A DNA stretch of 64,000 bases from Varroa destructor (GCF_002443255.2 NW_019211457.1:1590727-1654726); one strand, 5' to 3'. Counted from the stretch's first letter, positions 1 through 11,890 are shown. Made by a program: numbers and translations. The notes: a model not told the origin generated them from the sequence alone.

Positions 1-356
1 ATACACATAGTGTTCGCAGACAAGATCGAACATTACATAGAAATACACAGCCAACAACATTTACATGTATATAGTTTCGATGTGCGGGATGTACAGGGGA
101 AACCCCTCTATTTATAGGGTCTATGCGTTTGTGTACGTGTGTATGTTTTGCTATCCAGTGAATCTGAGGGGCAACAATATGAATGTTACTTAAAAGAAGA
201 AGTATAGAGGGTTGAGAAAGATGCTGCGAGTCAGGGAAGGAAGCTAGCTGATAAGAATAAAGCACGGGGCGAATAATGTTGACTGAGATGCCTTCACCGT
301 TGATGCCGTTAGACTAAGGCCTTTTGTAAGAAATTCAGTAGTTATCGCCGCTAGCG

Positions 357-368
357 TATATATATATA
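357..368 (+). promoter_or_regulatory. TATA-like box (weak)
   Basis: Alternating TA run of 12 bases. It lies about 55-66 bases upstream of an ATG at 423, leaving room for a start site near 385-400, so it could act as a TATA box for the forward ORF. The same sequence is a short TA microsatellite, and simple TA runs recur in the window, so a promoter role is only a possibility. Confidence 0.2.
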
Positions 369-422
369 GCCCGGTAAACCCGTTCGGTCAAACGACTGAC
401 TACGAGGCACAAGCAGAAGGCA

Positions 423-674
423 ATGACAGAGAGTAACCAAAGGATCGCGCGCGTGGGCATACTGCGGGTGGGGGTATTGTTATCGGGGTTGTGTCGGGGG
501 AAAAAGGTACGCAGCGACAAAGAGGAGGAAGAAGTGCTTTTTGAGAAGGCTGCTGCTGCTTGGCTCTCGGTGGAGGCAACAACCATTGCCCTGTCGAAGC
601 TTGAAGCTTCCCGTTGCCTCGAGTTGAGGAAACGCCGCTTTAGAGCTGTATGGAGCAAGGAAAGCATGTGCTAA
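423..674 (+). CDS. small ORF or first exon, unknown product (83 codons)
   Basis: Not recognised. The ORF starts with ATG after GGCA (purine at -3) and a TATA-like run lies upstream. The predicted peptide has a basic N-terminal third and then an acidic stretch (DKEEEEVLFEK) followed by an Ala-rich, probably helical segment and a basic tail; no signal peptide is seen. A plausible splice donor (AAAAAG then GTACGC) sits at 506/507, so only the first 28 codons might be coding. The reverse strand is also open over 335-667 and would encode a Ser-rich protein with a hydrophobic segment (AILWLLSVIAFCLCLVV). The strand is therefore uncertain, and chance is a real alternative. Confidence 0.2.
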   Translation: MTESNQRIARVGILRVGVLLSGLCRGKKVRSDKEEEEVLFEKAAAAWLSVEATTIALSKLEASRCLELRKRRFRAVWSKESMC

Positions 675-2700
675 AGATGGTAGATGATGGGGTAGTATAT
701 GACCGTGAAGGAAGGTGCGCGAAATCACTGCTTAGCATTAAAGTATTGTTAACTAAATGAAGATGAGCCTGACACAAGATATCGTTTGAGCGTTTATGTT
801 GTGTGTCGTGTATTGCCAAGGGGCCGTACTTTTGCTTACCATGCTAACTCTCTGGTCTGATGCTTTCGGTAGGTGACTCCAGGCAACAACGAAGAGTGAT
901 TGATGGTAAAACGCCTCATTGAGGTACATATAGAGAGAGAGAACGGTGGGGAGAGGGACGGTAAATCCCTCGCTCACACTTTGTCATTACTACGACTGAG
1001 CTTTTATCGATCCCATTTATGCTCTATTTAACTGAGGCCGAATTAATAAAAAGATGTTTTAGCAGTATTTTGAAGCTGGTCTTCAAGATGCTCTTTCATC
1101 GATACTGTTTGCAATACAAACACGAATTGCAAATGCCTACATACAGAATGATAGCGAAATTTAAAACAGGTCTTTTAAGTTGTTTTAATATTCCATACGT
1201 TTATGTAGATTTATATTTGATTAGCTTTACTCTAATTATCTGAGTTGGCCGACCTATAAGCCCAAATTCCCATTTCTTGTAATTGGGCATTTGTTAAAAT
1301 ATCTAGCAGATGTTCATTGGGCATTCTCTAATTAAATATTTTGCATTAATGATGCACGTCAGATATGACGTTCGGTTGTAAATTCAGGTAGATAATAAAG
1401 GAAATTGCATAAAATTTGACAGTCTGACGGTATGAATGTGCGCAACATGTTAACACAGCAGATTCTGGGTTATGGAGAACACAGCTCAGGCTTAGATTGT
1501 AACAAAAGACTGCTTTTGTTTCCAATAATGAAGCCACATTGCCTCCCTGAAGTCACCAAAAACAGGAAATGGTCTATTGTTAAGTCGCCAGAAGCAAGAT
1601 CCCATACAACATCTAAAGAACTCGAAAACTCGTTGAAAAAGCCGTGTTTCTTACCTATTGCTTAATCATTGAACTTCGTATCTGTAATTGCTCTCATTAG
1701 CAATGGGCTTCTACTGGCTAAAATGGTTCGTAGAAGAAGCTGCCTTGTGATTTGTCTTATTGATATGGGAACAAATAGGTTATAGCTAAGCAGTTCATAC
1801 TTCTATCTGTCTACAGACGAATCACAGAAAAGCTGTTGACGATCAGCTTAATGAATTAGCCCCGCACCTATTTTGCTAATTATGCATGGTGATTTCAATA
1901 AATGAGATCCCTTATTATAAGGAGGAAAAAGGCTCATGTACAGTATCATCCTTATAGAATCAATTTCAATGGACTGCTAAATCGAATGTCCCATGGCACG
2001 CAATAGTGAAGCCTCAAATCGGCCAGTGAAAACTGCTACTGTTTATGTGGCCTATTAGACTTCAGTTGGCCGTGAGTTTTTACAGAACGGACGAAAGTCA
2101 TTGGCCCATTCAAATGTAATTGGATAGTAATACTCGTATTAATACTGATAGTTCTAAAGAGATATTGATACGTCCATAACGAGGCCTGCGGTAAATAGTA
2201 TGATATCCGTCGTAGTAGAAAGCGATTAAGATATTACCTGTGTTCTCCTGATGCGCAGTTTAGACCGAAAATCTATTTCACGTAATATGAAGGGAAACCG
2301 ACCGCGCGATTGAAAGACGCCGATGAAGGCCTTCGTCCACCAGCAATAACTTGTATGCGGACTATGGCGATATGAAAACCAATATGTTTCTTTAAAAAAT
2401 TATCTCCACTAGGCTGAGATTTGAGACGGAAGCAGAAGTGCAATACATACATTGTCGAAAACGAGGCGCATCTTTTGCTGGCCTTGGACCTTGCTTTGCA
2501 TTGTTAAAATCCTGATACAACCTTTGACTTTAATTATTAATAGAGAGCCTGTACAAAAATCTATACAACTGGTAAACAAGTAGATATACATATGATAACT
2601 CTATGAGAATTTCGTAAAAATCCGCATTATAAATGCCTTCGGCGCGCGCCAGTTCAATACACTTCAGAAAAGCAAAAATCAAATAGAGGTCAAAAACACT
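675..2700. other. non-coding stretch, no gene seen
   Basis: Only short chance-like open frames occur on either strand. A small GA-rich run lies near 931-943. Composition is A+T-leaning, with frequent stops in all frames. I see no RNA gene or repeat family here. Confidence 0.4.
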
Positions 2701-2712
2701 AAAAAAAGAACT

Positions 2713-3312
2713 TTAAATAACACGAAAAATATAAAGTTTTAAAGAAAATGGTGTGAGAACGTTTTTTTGGTAAGAACTAAAAGAGATCGACGGAAAATTA
2801 TGCCCGATTGAGCAAAATGGGTTTCTGGGCCCCCTTCTCAAAGCGAAAACTTTCAAAGTGTTGAAAACGATAGTGGCTAAAATGAATATCGAACAAAGCG
2901 AATTTGGCCATAACTTATGTTCTTGTTCCTTCCCTCTAGATTCTTTCACCTTCCGTAGATTTTGGAATCGAGGGAGGTTATCAGGCTTTATATCTCGAAA
3001 ATTAATTAGATGATCTCTAAATTCTGCATTGAAGCGTCGTAGAGACAAGATCGGAGCTTTGAAAACATAAAGTCTCTTGTAGCGTACCCGTGACTTAAGG
3101 CGGTTTTCTATTTGTAGGTTTGTAAATGAAGGATCGCTTTTATTGTTATTATCGTTACACATTGTGGTGGCTAAGCTATCGTCGCCTTTTAATTTATATC
3201 CGCAAATACGCGTATGAGCCGAAACAGTCCTTGCGCCTTTATTAATAGACCTTATGGCCTTTTTTTTTTTGCAAAAAAATTCGTAACTCAAATATTTAGT
3301 CGTAAAAAACAA
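2713..3312 (-). other. longest open frame in window (199 codons), probably not a gene
   Basis: This reverse-strand frame is the longest in the window, but it begins at TTG; the first true ATG is near 3162, about 50 codons in. It is rich in Lys, Arg, Asn, Phe and Ser, as expected from A+T-rich DNA, and it runs through a poly-T tract near 3260-3270 that is read as consecutive lysines. No domain or motif is recognised. Its length is close to my rough chance expectation for the longest frame in 64 kb, so I do not call it coding. A decayed element ORF is the main alternative. Confidence 0.2.
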
Positions 3313-3319
3313 AATTCAC

Positions 3320-4495
3320 TTCGACGTGTAATTTCCACAGAAGTGATGATTGATTATAAGTAAATACACGTTGTGCCTCCCCAAGCCCAGTTTAGTCACC
3401 GTGGTCGTTCGTCAAGCTCAGTAAAGCCCATGAAATTTTAACGATATGTAGCTTCGAATCAAGACCATTCCGACATTTAACTATACACGAAAAACGAAGG
3501 CGTTTGATATGAACTGCAGATGATACTCTCCATACGGCATAGGAACTTCAAGAGGAAGACTAAAGTTGGTACTGTGTTCCAAAGGGTCTACTACTCGTTC
3601 GCACTTTGTTGTTACCGGTTGCTCTTCAGCGTCGCTTGAACTCGAACCGCATGAATATTCATTGGGCAGCGGCCATCACCAGTGCTGCGCAAATTATGTA
3701 CAGCCATTTATCCTGTTTTCACAACACGATTTTCTTGTCTTTTTTGACGTTCTCAAAAACCATATCATAGCAGACGGCTATGTTTACTGTAATCTTTTTA
3801 GCTATAACGGGAAATAACTAACTCAAGCCATTTAGGTTTTCAAATGTGCGCAGAAGTTTGGCGGGTAAATTCAAAATCCAGAAAAATGGCCTCACATACA
3901 ACTAAGCCAGCGCTATTTCGTGCAGCGGAAGCTAATTCGCAGTAGCTGCGCTCTCGGTGCAGGGTTAGGGTTATAACGATATTCATCGAAGAATTATCTC
4001 GACCATCGCAATACGGTTAGCGGCGTTAAAAACTGACTGAGCAAATAATACGGTTGCCTGTGCGGGCACCCTATTGTGCATAGGTGAAATATCTTGAATG
4101 TGCGCCTTCGCCATAGCAGATAGTCGAAGTAGTTGAGGCTTTGAATGAACGAGAGAAAAGCGGCAAACAAATAAACAGCTGGCAATCTGGATGCCCAAGG
4201 CAAGATAATTGCAGAAAGAAAAACAAAGAAGAAACATTTCAATAGCAGAAGTCACTCAATAGCATGGACCGAAATAGTCTTCGCAAAAAATACAAGAAAG
4301 ACGGATTATTATATTGTGCTATATGGTGGGAATATTGTAATACCAGTTACAAGATTCTCTACTGGAAAACTTCGCTGCGAGCAGTATTTTCGTTAGATAA
4401 AAAAAATAGGTCGACTCCCCAAACTAAAGAGCATTTGGAAACAACAGCTTTACAAAGTTCAATACGACGACGACGGCAATGATGATAATGAAGTG
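3320..4495. other. non-coding stretch, no gene seen
   Basis: Several 60-90 codon open frames overlap on both strands (for example 3566-3817 forward and 3983-4255 reverse). None has convincing splice borders, a recognised domain or a signal peptide. Confidence 0.35.
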
Positions 4496-4499
4496 AATC

Positions 4500-5060
4500 A
4501 GTTTTTTTTATTCGTAGTATCTAATATACTTCGATAATAACAATCAATTATTATAATTACACTTAAAATGAGACTGGTACTTTCTAAACGATTAGTTATG
4601 AATATAATTATTCCAGAAAAATTAAAGTCCAGGTACCTAGACAATAAGATGTTAGGCCTAATATATCTCAGCCTAATAGAAGTATTATAAGGTTGGGACA
4701 GGTAACAAGAGCATTTACAGATATAACTAAGATTATAATTTTTCTGTTATCATTGATTACATAATTCTTAGAATAGTATATGCTGGAAGGCTGTGCTGGA
4801 ATTCAAATAACAGATAAATATAAATATGGTTCTGGTTCAATAAAGAAGGATAAACAAATTAAGATCAGTAAATATAATATTACTATTTATAGAGAATTCA
4901 ATAACAAACAATTGAAAGTATTTTATATATAGGAAACTTGAAAGAAGTTATTTTAATGATTAGTTTAAAATTTAAAAAAATATATTTTTTAATGCACATA
5001 TATTAAAATTATATATATTTTAATACGTATATATTAAAATAATATAATTTAAATTCGATC
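4500..5060. repeat. AT-rich island with alternating inverted repeats
   Basis: About three quarters of the bases are A or T, clearly above the flanks. Its 3' end carries three copies of one nonamer in alternating orientation: TATTAAAAT at 5001-5009, its reverse complement ATTTTAATA at 5017-5025, and TATTAAAAT again at 5032-5040. Either neighbouring pair can form a 9-bp stem. No ORF is present. It could be a matrix-attachment or easily unwound region, or decayed AT-rich mobile DNA. Function is not shown. Confidence 0.5.
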
Positions 5061-5660
5061 TATATTAAGGAAGTAAGGAAAAAGCAACGTTGAGCAAGCT
5101 TATTACGTGATGTTTGCCGTGTTTGCTGTACACCATCCACAGAAGGATAAATATATAAGATGTGGGCCTTGCTCATATATTTTTCCTTACTGCATATTAG
5201 TGTTGCCACTGAGCTAATATATTAGCCTATCGCTACCCTAAGCCACCTTTCCGACAAGATGTTGCGACTTTATTGACAATACATTTCTATACCAAAACCA
5301 ATATGTACTTTAACCAGGCATAAACAGCCCAGACCTGTTCAAACTCTTCTATTCGCCCGTCAGTATCCGGCGTACAGCTTAAAAAGTATCCTTGTAGTTC
5401 GCTGCGTCGTTTCATTGTCAACCCACTGTTTCGTTTGGGTTCGGCTCGCGACATTCCCATTTGATGCCGTAAACTCGGTCCCATCTGGTGCAGCTTACGT
5501 CCACTTACAAAGGGCACGTAAAGCTTACCCGCTTCATCTGTCACACTCGAACCGAGTCTCTCCTTTAGTCTGTTTTACTGGCAGCATAATAAGCAGCTTG
5601 GCGTCTTAGCATCCGCTGGGTTAATAACTTCTGCTTGGGACGCACTTATACTACTCTTAA

Positions 5661-5692
5661 CATATATATATATATATATACATATATATATG
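5661..5692. repeat. (TA)n microsatellite
   Basis: Thirty-two bases of alternating T and A, interrupted once by a C at 5681. No gene is evident around it. Confidence 0.85.
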
Positions 5693-6236
5693 TAGAACAG
5701 TACACGATCGAAAACGACGACGAAGTCCTACAAACGCTAAACGGCTACAACATTGAAGACAACAACAGGAACGCCAGAATCCCATCGGCAGCCGGAACCG
5801 CATTGCCATGATGTTACGCACTGCTTCCAAGATTTTCTCGGTACGGCGGCTAAAGCTTGACAGGCGTCCGAAACACTAGCAAATGCGAATACTTGACCCG
5901 TTCTACTGCTACAGCCTCGGCAGGAGTTGCCTTCGAATGCGAGGCAACGCTGCTGACGGAGGCGTCACCGCCTTAATCCTCCATCGACCCCAGGTCCGAC
6001 AGCACCCTTGGAGAGCTCCGTTTGCACGACGCCTACCCTTACTTGGAACATCATTGTCCTTTCCTTTCATTCTTCAACGCCCTACGCTCCCGTCAAGAGG
6101 GAAACCGTATTCTCTTTTGTTTTTGTGTCTCGCCATCTCTAAGCCAACTTGCCACTCGCCATCGACGTAAGAGCAACCCGATTCCCGATTACCAGGAGCG
6201 AATGCGTCAGAGCAAAAGGGGACAAAAGGACAAAGA

Positions 6237-6250
6237 GGGGGGGGGGGGGG
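6237..6250. repeat. G14 homopolymer in a purine tract
   Basis: Fourteen consecutive G within a purine-rich stretch from about 6212 to 6290. It is one of five long G/C homopolymers in the window. Such tracts can form triplex or quadruplex structures and are prone to length errors in assemblies. Confidence 0.9.
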
Positions 6251-6379
6251 AGTAAAAGGAGAGAAGCAGCAAAGCGAGGAAGAGACTATCTAAAGCGAAC
6301 AGGCTCGTCACACGACGTTATTACGGAATTGTTACTGGGTAGTTGGTTCACAGCAGCGATTCTATGAAGCGTCGTTCGA

Positions 6380-8380
6380 AAGCATTGTCACAAACCCGTG
6401 TGGGTTAGTGCATTCACAAGCGCTTTTAAGATAGGGAGGACACGCCAGACCGCTGATAGGTCTGCACAGTTATCTGAAACTGTAGAATAATTGACGATCT
6501 ATTTTATATTAGAACTTGTAAAATGTCTAGCAAAGCTATTGCTAGAACAATTGTGAAACTTGTTTCAGGTGACAGACAGATGAAGTGCATAAGTGCATAG
6601 GTTTAGTTTATATGATTTATGCATACAGTTTAAATGAAATTTATTGTATGTTTAAAGACCTGTCTAGTTTTCTATGTTATCACGGAATTAAAATCGTTTA
6701 CCGACTCAGAATCGCAGATCTACAAAGTGCCTTTTGTGTGTACATAAACTTTTAAACTGTGTTTCTTATTTGCGAAACAAGCCGTTCGTCTTTGTGATTT
6801 ATTCCGAAAATTATGAATGTTACGTTTATAAAATATTACTTAATAAATACACTGTACTGACAGTAAGAAATCACTATAGCGTTGAGTATGTGAAGCTCAT
6901 ACTCTACGCCAATTTTTGCTAAAATAACGTCATCTAATGAGGAATACGTTTTAACGCATACGAGCAGCAAGCGGTATTAGTTACTCAATCGCTTTTACTT
7001 GTTACACAGGATATAATAGAGATCACCCGATGTTCGATTTGTCTTCACGACGATTCGCGGGTCCTTTCGTATGAATCATTGATTACCCGTTTTTTACAGC
7101 CAGCATTTTTACATCGATATATCGTATTCGCTTCAATATTACTCTTCCTTCGAAGCTCTGTCTGAATCACGCCAGACGACCTCTCCTTGCCCCCCCCCCC
7201 CCGCCATTACCTTCGGGTTAATGTCAATTCTTGGCTGCTGGTACAATTCCTATGTTGCCGCCCCCACCGTTGCCATGGCCATCGCCTCTGTTTCGTCGTG
7301 TAATCTAATGCAAACACGACCATTGAACTTGAGTCGCCATTGTAATTCATTTGAAGTAGGTTGCCGTTGTGGGTAGCAAGTTTTTTTTTTATCTCCGTGT
7401 GAATATGCCAGTTCGTCGGTATTGGAGTCCGCGTGAGGATGGAGGATGCCGAGAGAAGGAGTATCAGAGTGTCATGCCATCGGACCGACCAACGGATCAC
7501 ACGAGATCCGTCAGTTGGTCAGATAGCATAAGACCATCAGAACGAGTGGAGCAAGCTTTATAGGGTTGGTCCTATTTTGCGTCAGACTCGTTCGCAAAAG
7601 CCTCCGGCTGAACCACAGTCCTCGATCGACCCGATTCTCTATTCTTCGTTCTACTGCGTTGTTGGTTGCCCCTTCGACGCCATGAAAATGATTCTAGTTT
7701 AGCATCTATTCTTGTAGTCGGTCCTGCTGTCTTCGTAAGGGCCGCCTCGTCCCTAAATCAAATCTCATTGTTGTTTTTCATTGTAGAAGCGAAACAAACA
7801 GAAATGGAGAGAAAGAGAGAGCTCTCGTCACTCTGATAGTTTTTCGCGCTTCTGTAGGCAGCAGTACACCAGCAAATTGCTGGCGAACTCGACGGTCGCA
7901 AGGCAGCGTCTAGCTAAGCAACGGCTGTCTACAGTTGCGGCCAGCCAAGCGAAGTCGCTACACGCAGCAGGCAGCTACGAACAGCAAGCGGCTAATGTGA
8001 TGCGCGTGCGAAGTTAAAGTTAAAATACGCCCAGAAGCTTACTTGTGCAATAGAAGGAATCAATGGAGGGTAGGGGTAGAGGGGACTGGTGGTAAACCAA
8101 CTGAAAGGTTAAAAGGGGTTGCTAAGGAAAGGGACTGCTTGGTCCCGGGGTAGTCAGCGTTCGCGGGCTGACGTTGGGGATCGAATGCTAACAAAGCCAG
8201 TGCATGTCTGGGCCTTTTTACGACTCCAAGTACACATGTATGGAAACGCTGCCACACTTCACACGACGCCATACAGATGTAAATCGCCTTCTGAAAGCAA
8301 CGAACAGAGGTCGTGACGAATTAGCTAAGAATGGCATTGGCAGTGATTTTCGTCTATGCAAGTTTGAAGGAATCACGATC
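6380..8380. other. non-coding stretch with a C13 run
   Basis: No convincing gene. A run of 13 C lies at 7190-7202. A frame at 7369-7563 forward is open, with an ATG at 7405, but it overlaps a reverse frame (7207-7500) of equal quality. A poly-T tract near 7380-7389 followed by GCCAG at 7407-7411 resembles a splice acceptor, but no exon can be delimited after it. Confidence 0.35.
7190..7202. repeat. C13 homopolymer
   Basis: Thirteen consecutive C. This is the second member of the long G/C homopolymer set in the window. Confidence 0.9.
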
Positions 8381-8387
8381 AAATACT

Positions 8388-8435
8388 TCGTATGGATATT
8401 TGTGATAAAAATAATTATCGCAAGTATCCATACGA
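8388..8435 (+). ncRNA. candidate hairpin RNA (small-RNA precursor-like)
   Basis: A 48-nt self-complementary segment. The left arm begins TCGTATGGATA (8388-8398) and the right arm ends TATCCATACGA (8425-8435). Reading forward-strand RNA, all 21 positions pair, 19 as Watson-Crick pairs and 2 as G-U wobbles (8399/8424 and 8403/8420), around a 6-nt AAAUAA loop. On the opposite strand the wobble positions become A-C mismatches, which favours a forward transcript. Below the stem, pairing breaks down within a few bases. The arm length suits a small RNA, but the hairpin is shorter than a usual animal pre-miRNA (about 60 nt), so a folded-back repeat remnant is possible. No known miRNA seed was recognised. 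Confidence 0.35.
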
Positions 8436-8439
8436 TGCG

Positions 8440-9390
8440 GTCCACAGATGCGACAGAGGCGTCGCGAAACTTTAAAAGCTACCGCGAATCCACTGCAACC
8501 GCACTTTCACAAATGGCTCTGAAGGTCGATACACAATGAAAGTAAATTACCCCAAAGGGATTTCCTGAAATGTATATGCGGCATAGTAACACGTTTTCTA
8601 TGCCACAACACGTTTTTTTCCAATAGAAGATCTGAAGATGAGCAGGTATGGATTGTTTGAAGTTGTCACAAAGTACTTGGAACTCAATTTAGCTTGTCCC
8701 CACAGTTTATATCACTTTCTCTTTGTACGCGAATGCCAAGAAAAAAATGGTGTTTAGTGAAAGTTCTACCAGGAATAAAAACACAATCAACTCCTGCACA
8801 GATGACTGGCAAAAAAAAAGAAAATAACAAACGAAAAGTGCGTGAAGTGTACGCAGGCGGCAACGCAGAATTAACATTTTGAGCTTGACTGTGTTGTTGC
8901 TGGCCTCAAACTATGAGCTCCCTACTTGCAGCAGCCTGGTATTATGCTAGTGCGCGAACACTTGACGCGCATCCAAAGCAGCTTTATCTCATGTACGACA
9001 AACACGGCAAGGTTGAGAATACTTTGGCCAGCAACGGCGGCTGGCGGCTTTCGTATCGGGCAAAGCGAGGAACTCCCAACTATAGAGTGCGCCGAAGATG
9101 GACGTCGAAGTCGGCCCGAAAGGCGCTCGAACCAGGCAAGCTAGAATAATCCTGCAGGTTTTCACACGACCTAAAGGCTAGGACAGATGAGCGAATTTAC
9201 TGGTAAGAAAAGTGACGTGAGCTTGCTAAGAGGATAATAAGAAAAATACGGAGTGACTTCCTTGACACGGCAATGAACTCACTGCATCGCAGCCAGTGTT
9301 CTTCTGCCTATCTTTCTCGCACTTATTTTGTCCCGCACACATACTCAAAGCCCACAGACGCATTCTTAGAGCACTATTTCTTTATCTTTT
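8440..9390. other. non-coding or intronic stretch with weak open frames
   Basis: A region at about 8913-9149 is open in two forward frames, and an acceptor-like CCTACTTGCAG ends near 8930. A donor-like AAG/GTTGAG follows near 9011, but neither the reading frame nor the borders can be fixed. Nothing else stands out. Confidence 0.3.
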
Positions 9391-9393
9391 CAG

Positions 9394-9467
9394 AGGCCGA
9401 TCGTCTGCCCGCTCTTGTGGAGCAGACCCATGGCATTGTGATTAGGAAGATGGCCCCCTGTCTCTAA
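9394..9467 (+). CDS. candidate terminal exon, unknown product
   Basis: Not recognised. A strong acceptor (pyrimidine-rich tract ending ATCTTTTCAG at 9384-9393) is followed by a stretch open in only one forward frame. That frame reads ADRLPALVEQTHGIVIRKMA, then three more residues and TAA at 9465-9467. Codons look gene-like, mostly ending in G, C or T. It enters with two bases of a split codon (AG), so the upstream exon should end with one codon base. I could not identify that exon; the open stretch at 8913-9149 lies in the right direction. The exon is short, so chance cannot be excluded. Confidence 0.28.
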
Positions 9468-9469
9468 CT

Positions 9470-10995
9470 CCCGCAATGTCACTGCTTTTGGTCTCAAAGC
9501 CAGTGGACCAGCGCATTCAATCACTTTCTTGCATCCTGCAGAGATGAGTCCTCCGCGCGCTTTTCATGGGGGCCCCTTGCAGGTGGCAACGACTGGCTTT
9601 CGAAGAACGCTAGCTCGTAGTTTTGCGTTCTTAACCGAGTTTGCTTCTGCGCTATCAGCACATTGTCATCGTGATCGCACAATCAAGCGAGCTGCGGCTG
9701 GTGGAGCTCCCAGGATACCCCAAACTACGTCCGCGCCTACCTCTCCCGGTTTATCTGAGGCGTGAGTATTGTTAAAGGTCTGCATTGAATGCCTGCATCG
9801 TTGAGGTACACTGTTCTTGTACAGGCGTATGTTGTGTCTTCCGAAAGAGAGGCGAAGGAGGCGTCGGAAGCTCGGGAGCGGGTATGTTTGAGGTGTACTC
9901 TTTGGGAGGCAGGCACTTTCAGGACGCCACCTTCAGAGAGCCAAGAACTTCCTTCCTTCTTTGGAACAATAGCTTTGCCCCAGTGGGCCCCTCATAACAC
10001 CACCGCTTCAGACGTGGGAAGAAGAGAACGAGATAATAGCATCGTCGTACACATGTTTTGACTAATTACTGAGCAGGACTATGCATGATGTTGTTATCGT
10101 CCGTGGCATTCTTTTATTCGATGTGAGGACGGTTTACCCGATTTTTTGGTTTCGGAAGTCGTCCTTGGGAACCTCGTAAGTGAAACGGTGCTGCGTCGAA
10201 GGAAAATGGGATCTTATGGGAAAATTTTGTGCTTGTAAGTTAAGCTCGACAAGTTTGCGATGTTGCAATCAAGTTTAACCTGTTTCTAACAGAAGCGGAA
10301 CATTTGCCAGCTGCCGAAAGAATTACCTAAGAACAATTTTCACTACTTTCTTGAAAGGGACAACGTATCAATGCATCATATACGATGGCCTGTCGGCAGA
10401 AATTGCTTACCTACACACACTAGATATACAATCTAGGATTGTTGCCTGAGGCCGGGAAATAAATTACAGGTGCTGACTGTGATAATTTGCATACCTCAAA
10501 CACAAGTGTACGCTGTCCCATAGTGCTTTGTGCGACGCGTTACAAGTATAAACATTGCACGCACTAGTACAGCGCCACATGTACATAGAAGCTTCGAAAA
10601 TGTGTATCCCAAGGTATTCTTCGTCTTCCTTAATTACCATTTCCTTTTACGAAGATTTTTTCCGCTCCTTACGAGCTAAAGTATTAGTCATCTCAAACCT
10701 GATGGCTAACAACTTCCTGAGAACTTGTCACTAATTCGCATATTATTTGCCCTATTTTACGCTAAACTGGCACGGTTCTTTTGATTTCCTGTGAAAGCGT
10801 ATTGTTAGCTTTTCCATACTGATGACAAGATCTCCTATAATCCAAGCACAAGCTAAGGGGAAATGATTTTGCGAAAAGATGTAAGATTCTTTTTGACTCC
10901 AACAATCCAAATGTTTTTTCTTGATACCATACTATAGTGCATCGACAGTGGGGCGCGTTGATGTAAAGCGGAAGTCAAAACAAATCCGTCGTTGT
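9470..10995. other. no gene seen
   Basis: The sequence at 9529-10061 is somewhat GC-richer and open in overlapping forward frames, but no splice border or motif singles one out. 10060-10995 is plain A+T-leaning DNA with frequent stops. Confidence 0.35.
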
Positions 10996-10998
10996 TAC

Positions 10999-11075
10999 AT
11001 GCGAACGTCCCTTCGAGGCTTCTCACTGTTTTTGACGCAACTGCCACCCCGCACAATTTTCTTGCGACATCATCA
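10999..11075 (+). CDS. candidate first coding exon, unknown product
   Basis: Not recognised. An ATG at 10999 opens 25 codons (MRTSLRGFSLFLTQLPPRTI and on) and meets a good donor, CATCA then GTAAGAG at 11076. Without splicing the frame stops two bases after that point at TAA. The peptide has several Arg and hydroxylated residues and no acidic residue, resembling a mitochondrial presequence, though that is weak evidence at this length. A second forward frame (from 10992) is open across the same donor. No matching downstream exon was identified. Confidence 0.2.
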
Positions 11076-11079
11076 GTAA

Positions 11080-11890
11080 GAGAGGTATATAAACCATATA
11101 AACGAGCTGATATCCTAGAACAAATCTTAGCCGATAATGCTTGGAAGCTTCATTGTATGGAAACAAGGAAGTTTTTTGTGTTTGGATACATATGCAGACA
11201 ATAGTTTTCCTAGGAAAACATTTTTCCGGATACTTCGCAGACTAAAAGTAGTTTTACTGGAAACGTATGATATTACAAACTTGCCGTGCCTCCATATTCT
11301 TCACTGTTCAACATGGCATAAGTACACTTATAAAATTGACTTCAAAAAAATATAGCCTAACCGAAAGTGTGAAATTAGTGCATTCGAACGCGTACTTTTT
11401 TGCAAGTACTTGCGTTTTCTTCCATAGATGTTCATGCGGTTACTTCACTGTAATTTATATGTGCCGGTTTCGACTTGGATCTTAAGCTACGGAAAATTTG
11501 TGGACCTGTGTTCGTGATGAAAAGCACGACTGAAAACATGAAGGAAGGCACATTTTTGTTCTTCCTCGATTACAGGCCGCCGGCAGGCTACCCGCCTGAT
11601 CATCAAATAAATGTTTTTTAAACCAGACCCGACTTCCTCTTCGGTTCTCTGCGACCATGGCCATGCCTTTCTCTTCTCCGGTAGCTTCAACCGACTAAAG
11701 GCACAAAAGCTAGAAAGGGATGGCAGCGCTACTGGGAGTTAGCAGCGCTGATCGCTTTTGCGAAGTTGCTTGGTTATCTAGCACTTTGTAGCGGCGCTAG
11801 TATTACCCTCCTTCCTCAGCGTCATATTATTTTCTGCTGTCTTTTTCTTTCCTCTTCCCCGGATGGAACTTGCCGCTTGCTTTTCAATCA
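11080..11890. other. no gene seen
   Basis: Short overlapping frames only. Two reverse frames at 11482-11690 overlap each other, and neither has good borders. Confidence 0.35.

Noticed and set aside
2713..3312. Longest open frame (199 codons, reverse strand) as a protein gene
   Set aside because: It starts at TTG, crosses a poly-T tract, has A+T-driven composition and no recognised domain, and is about the length chance should give for the longest frame in 64 kb.
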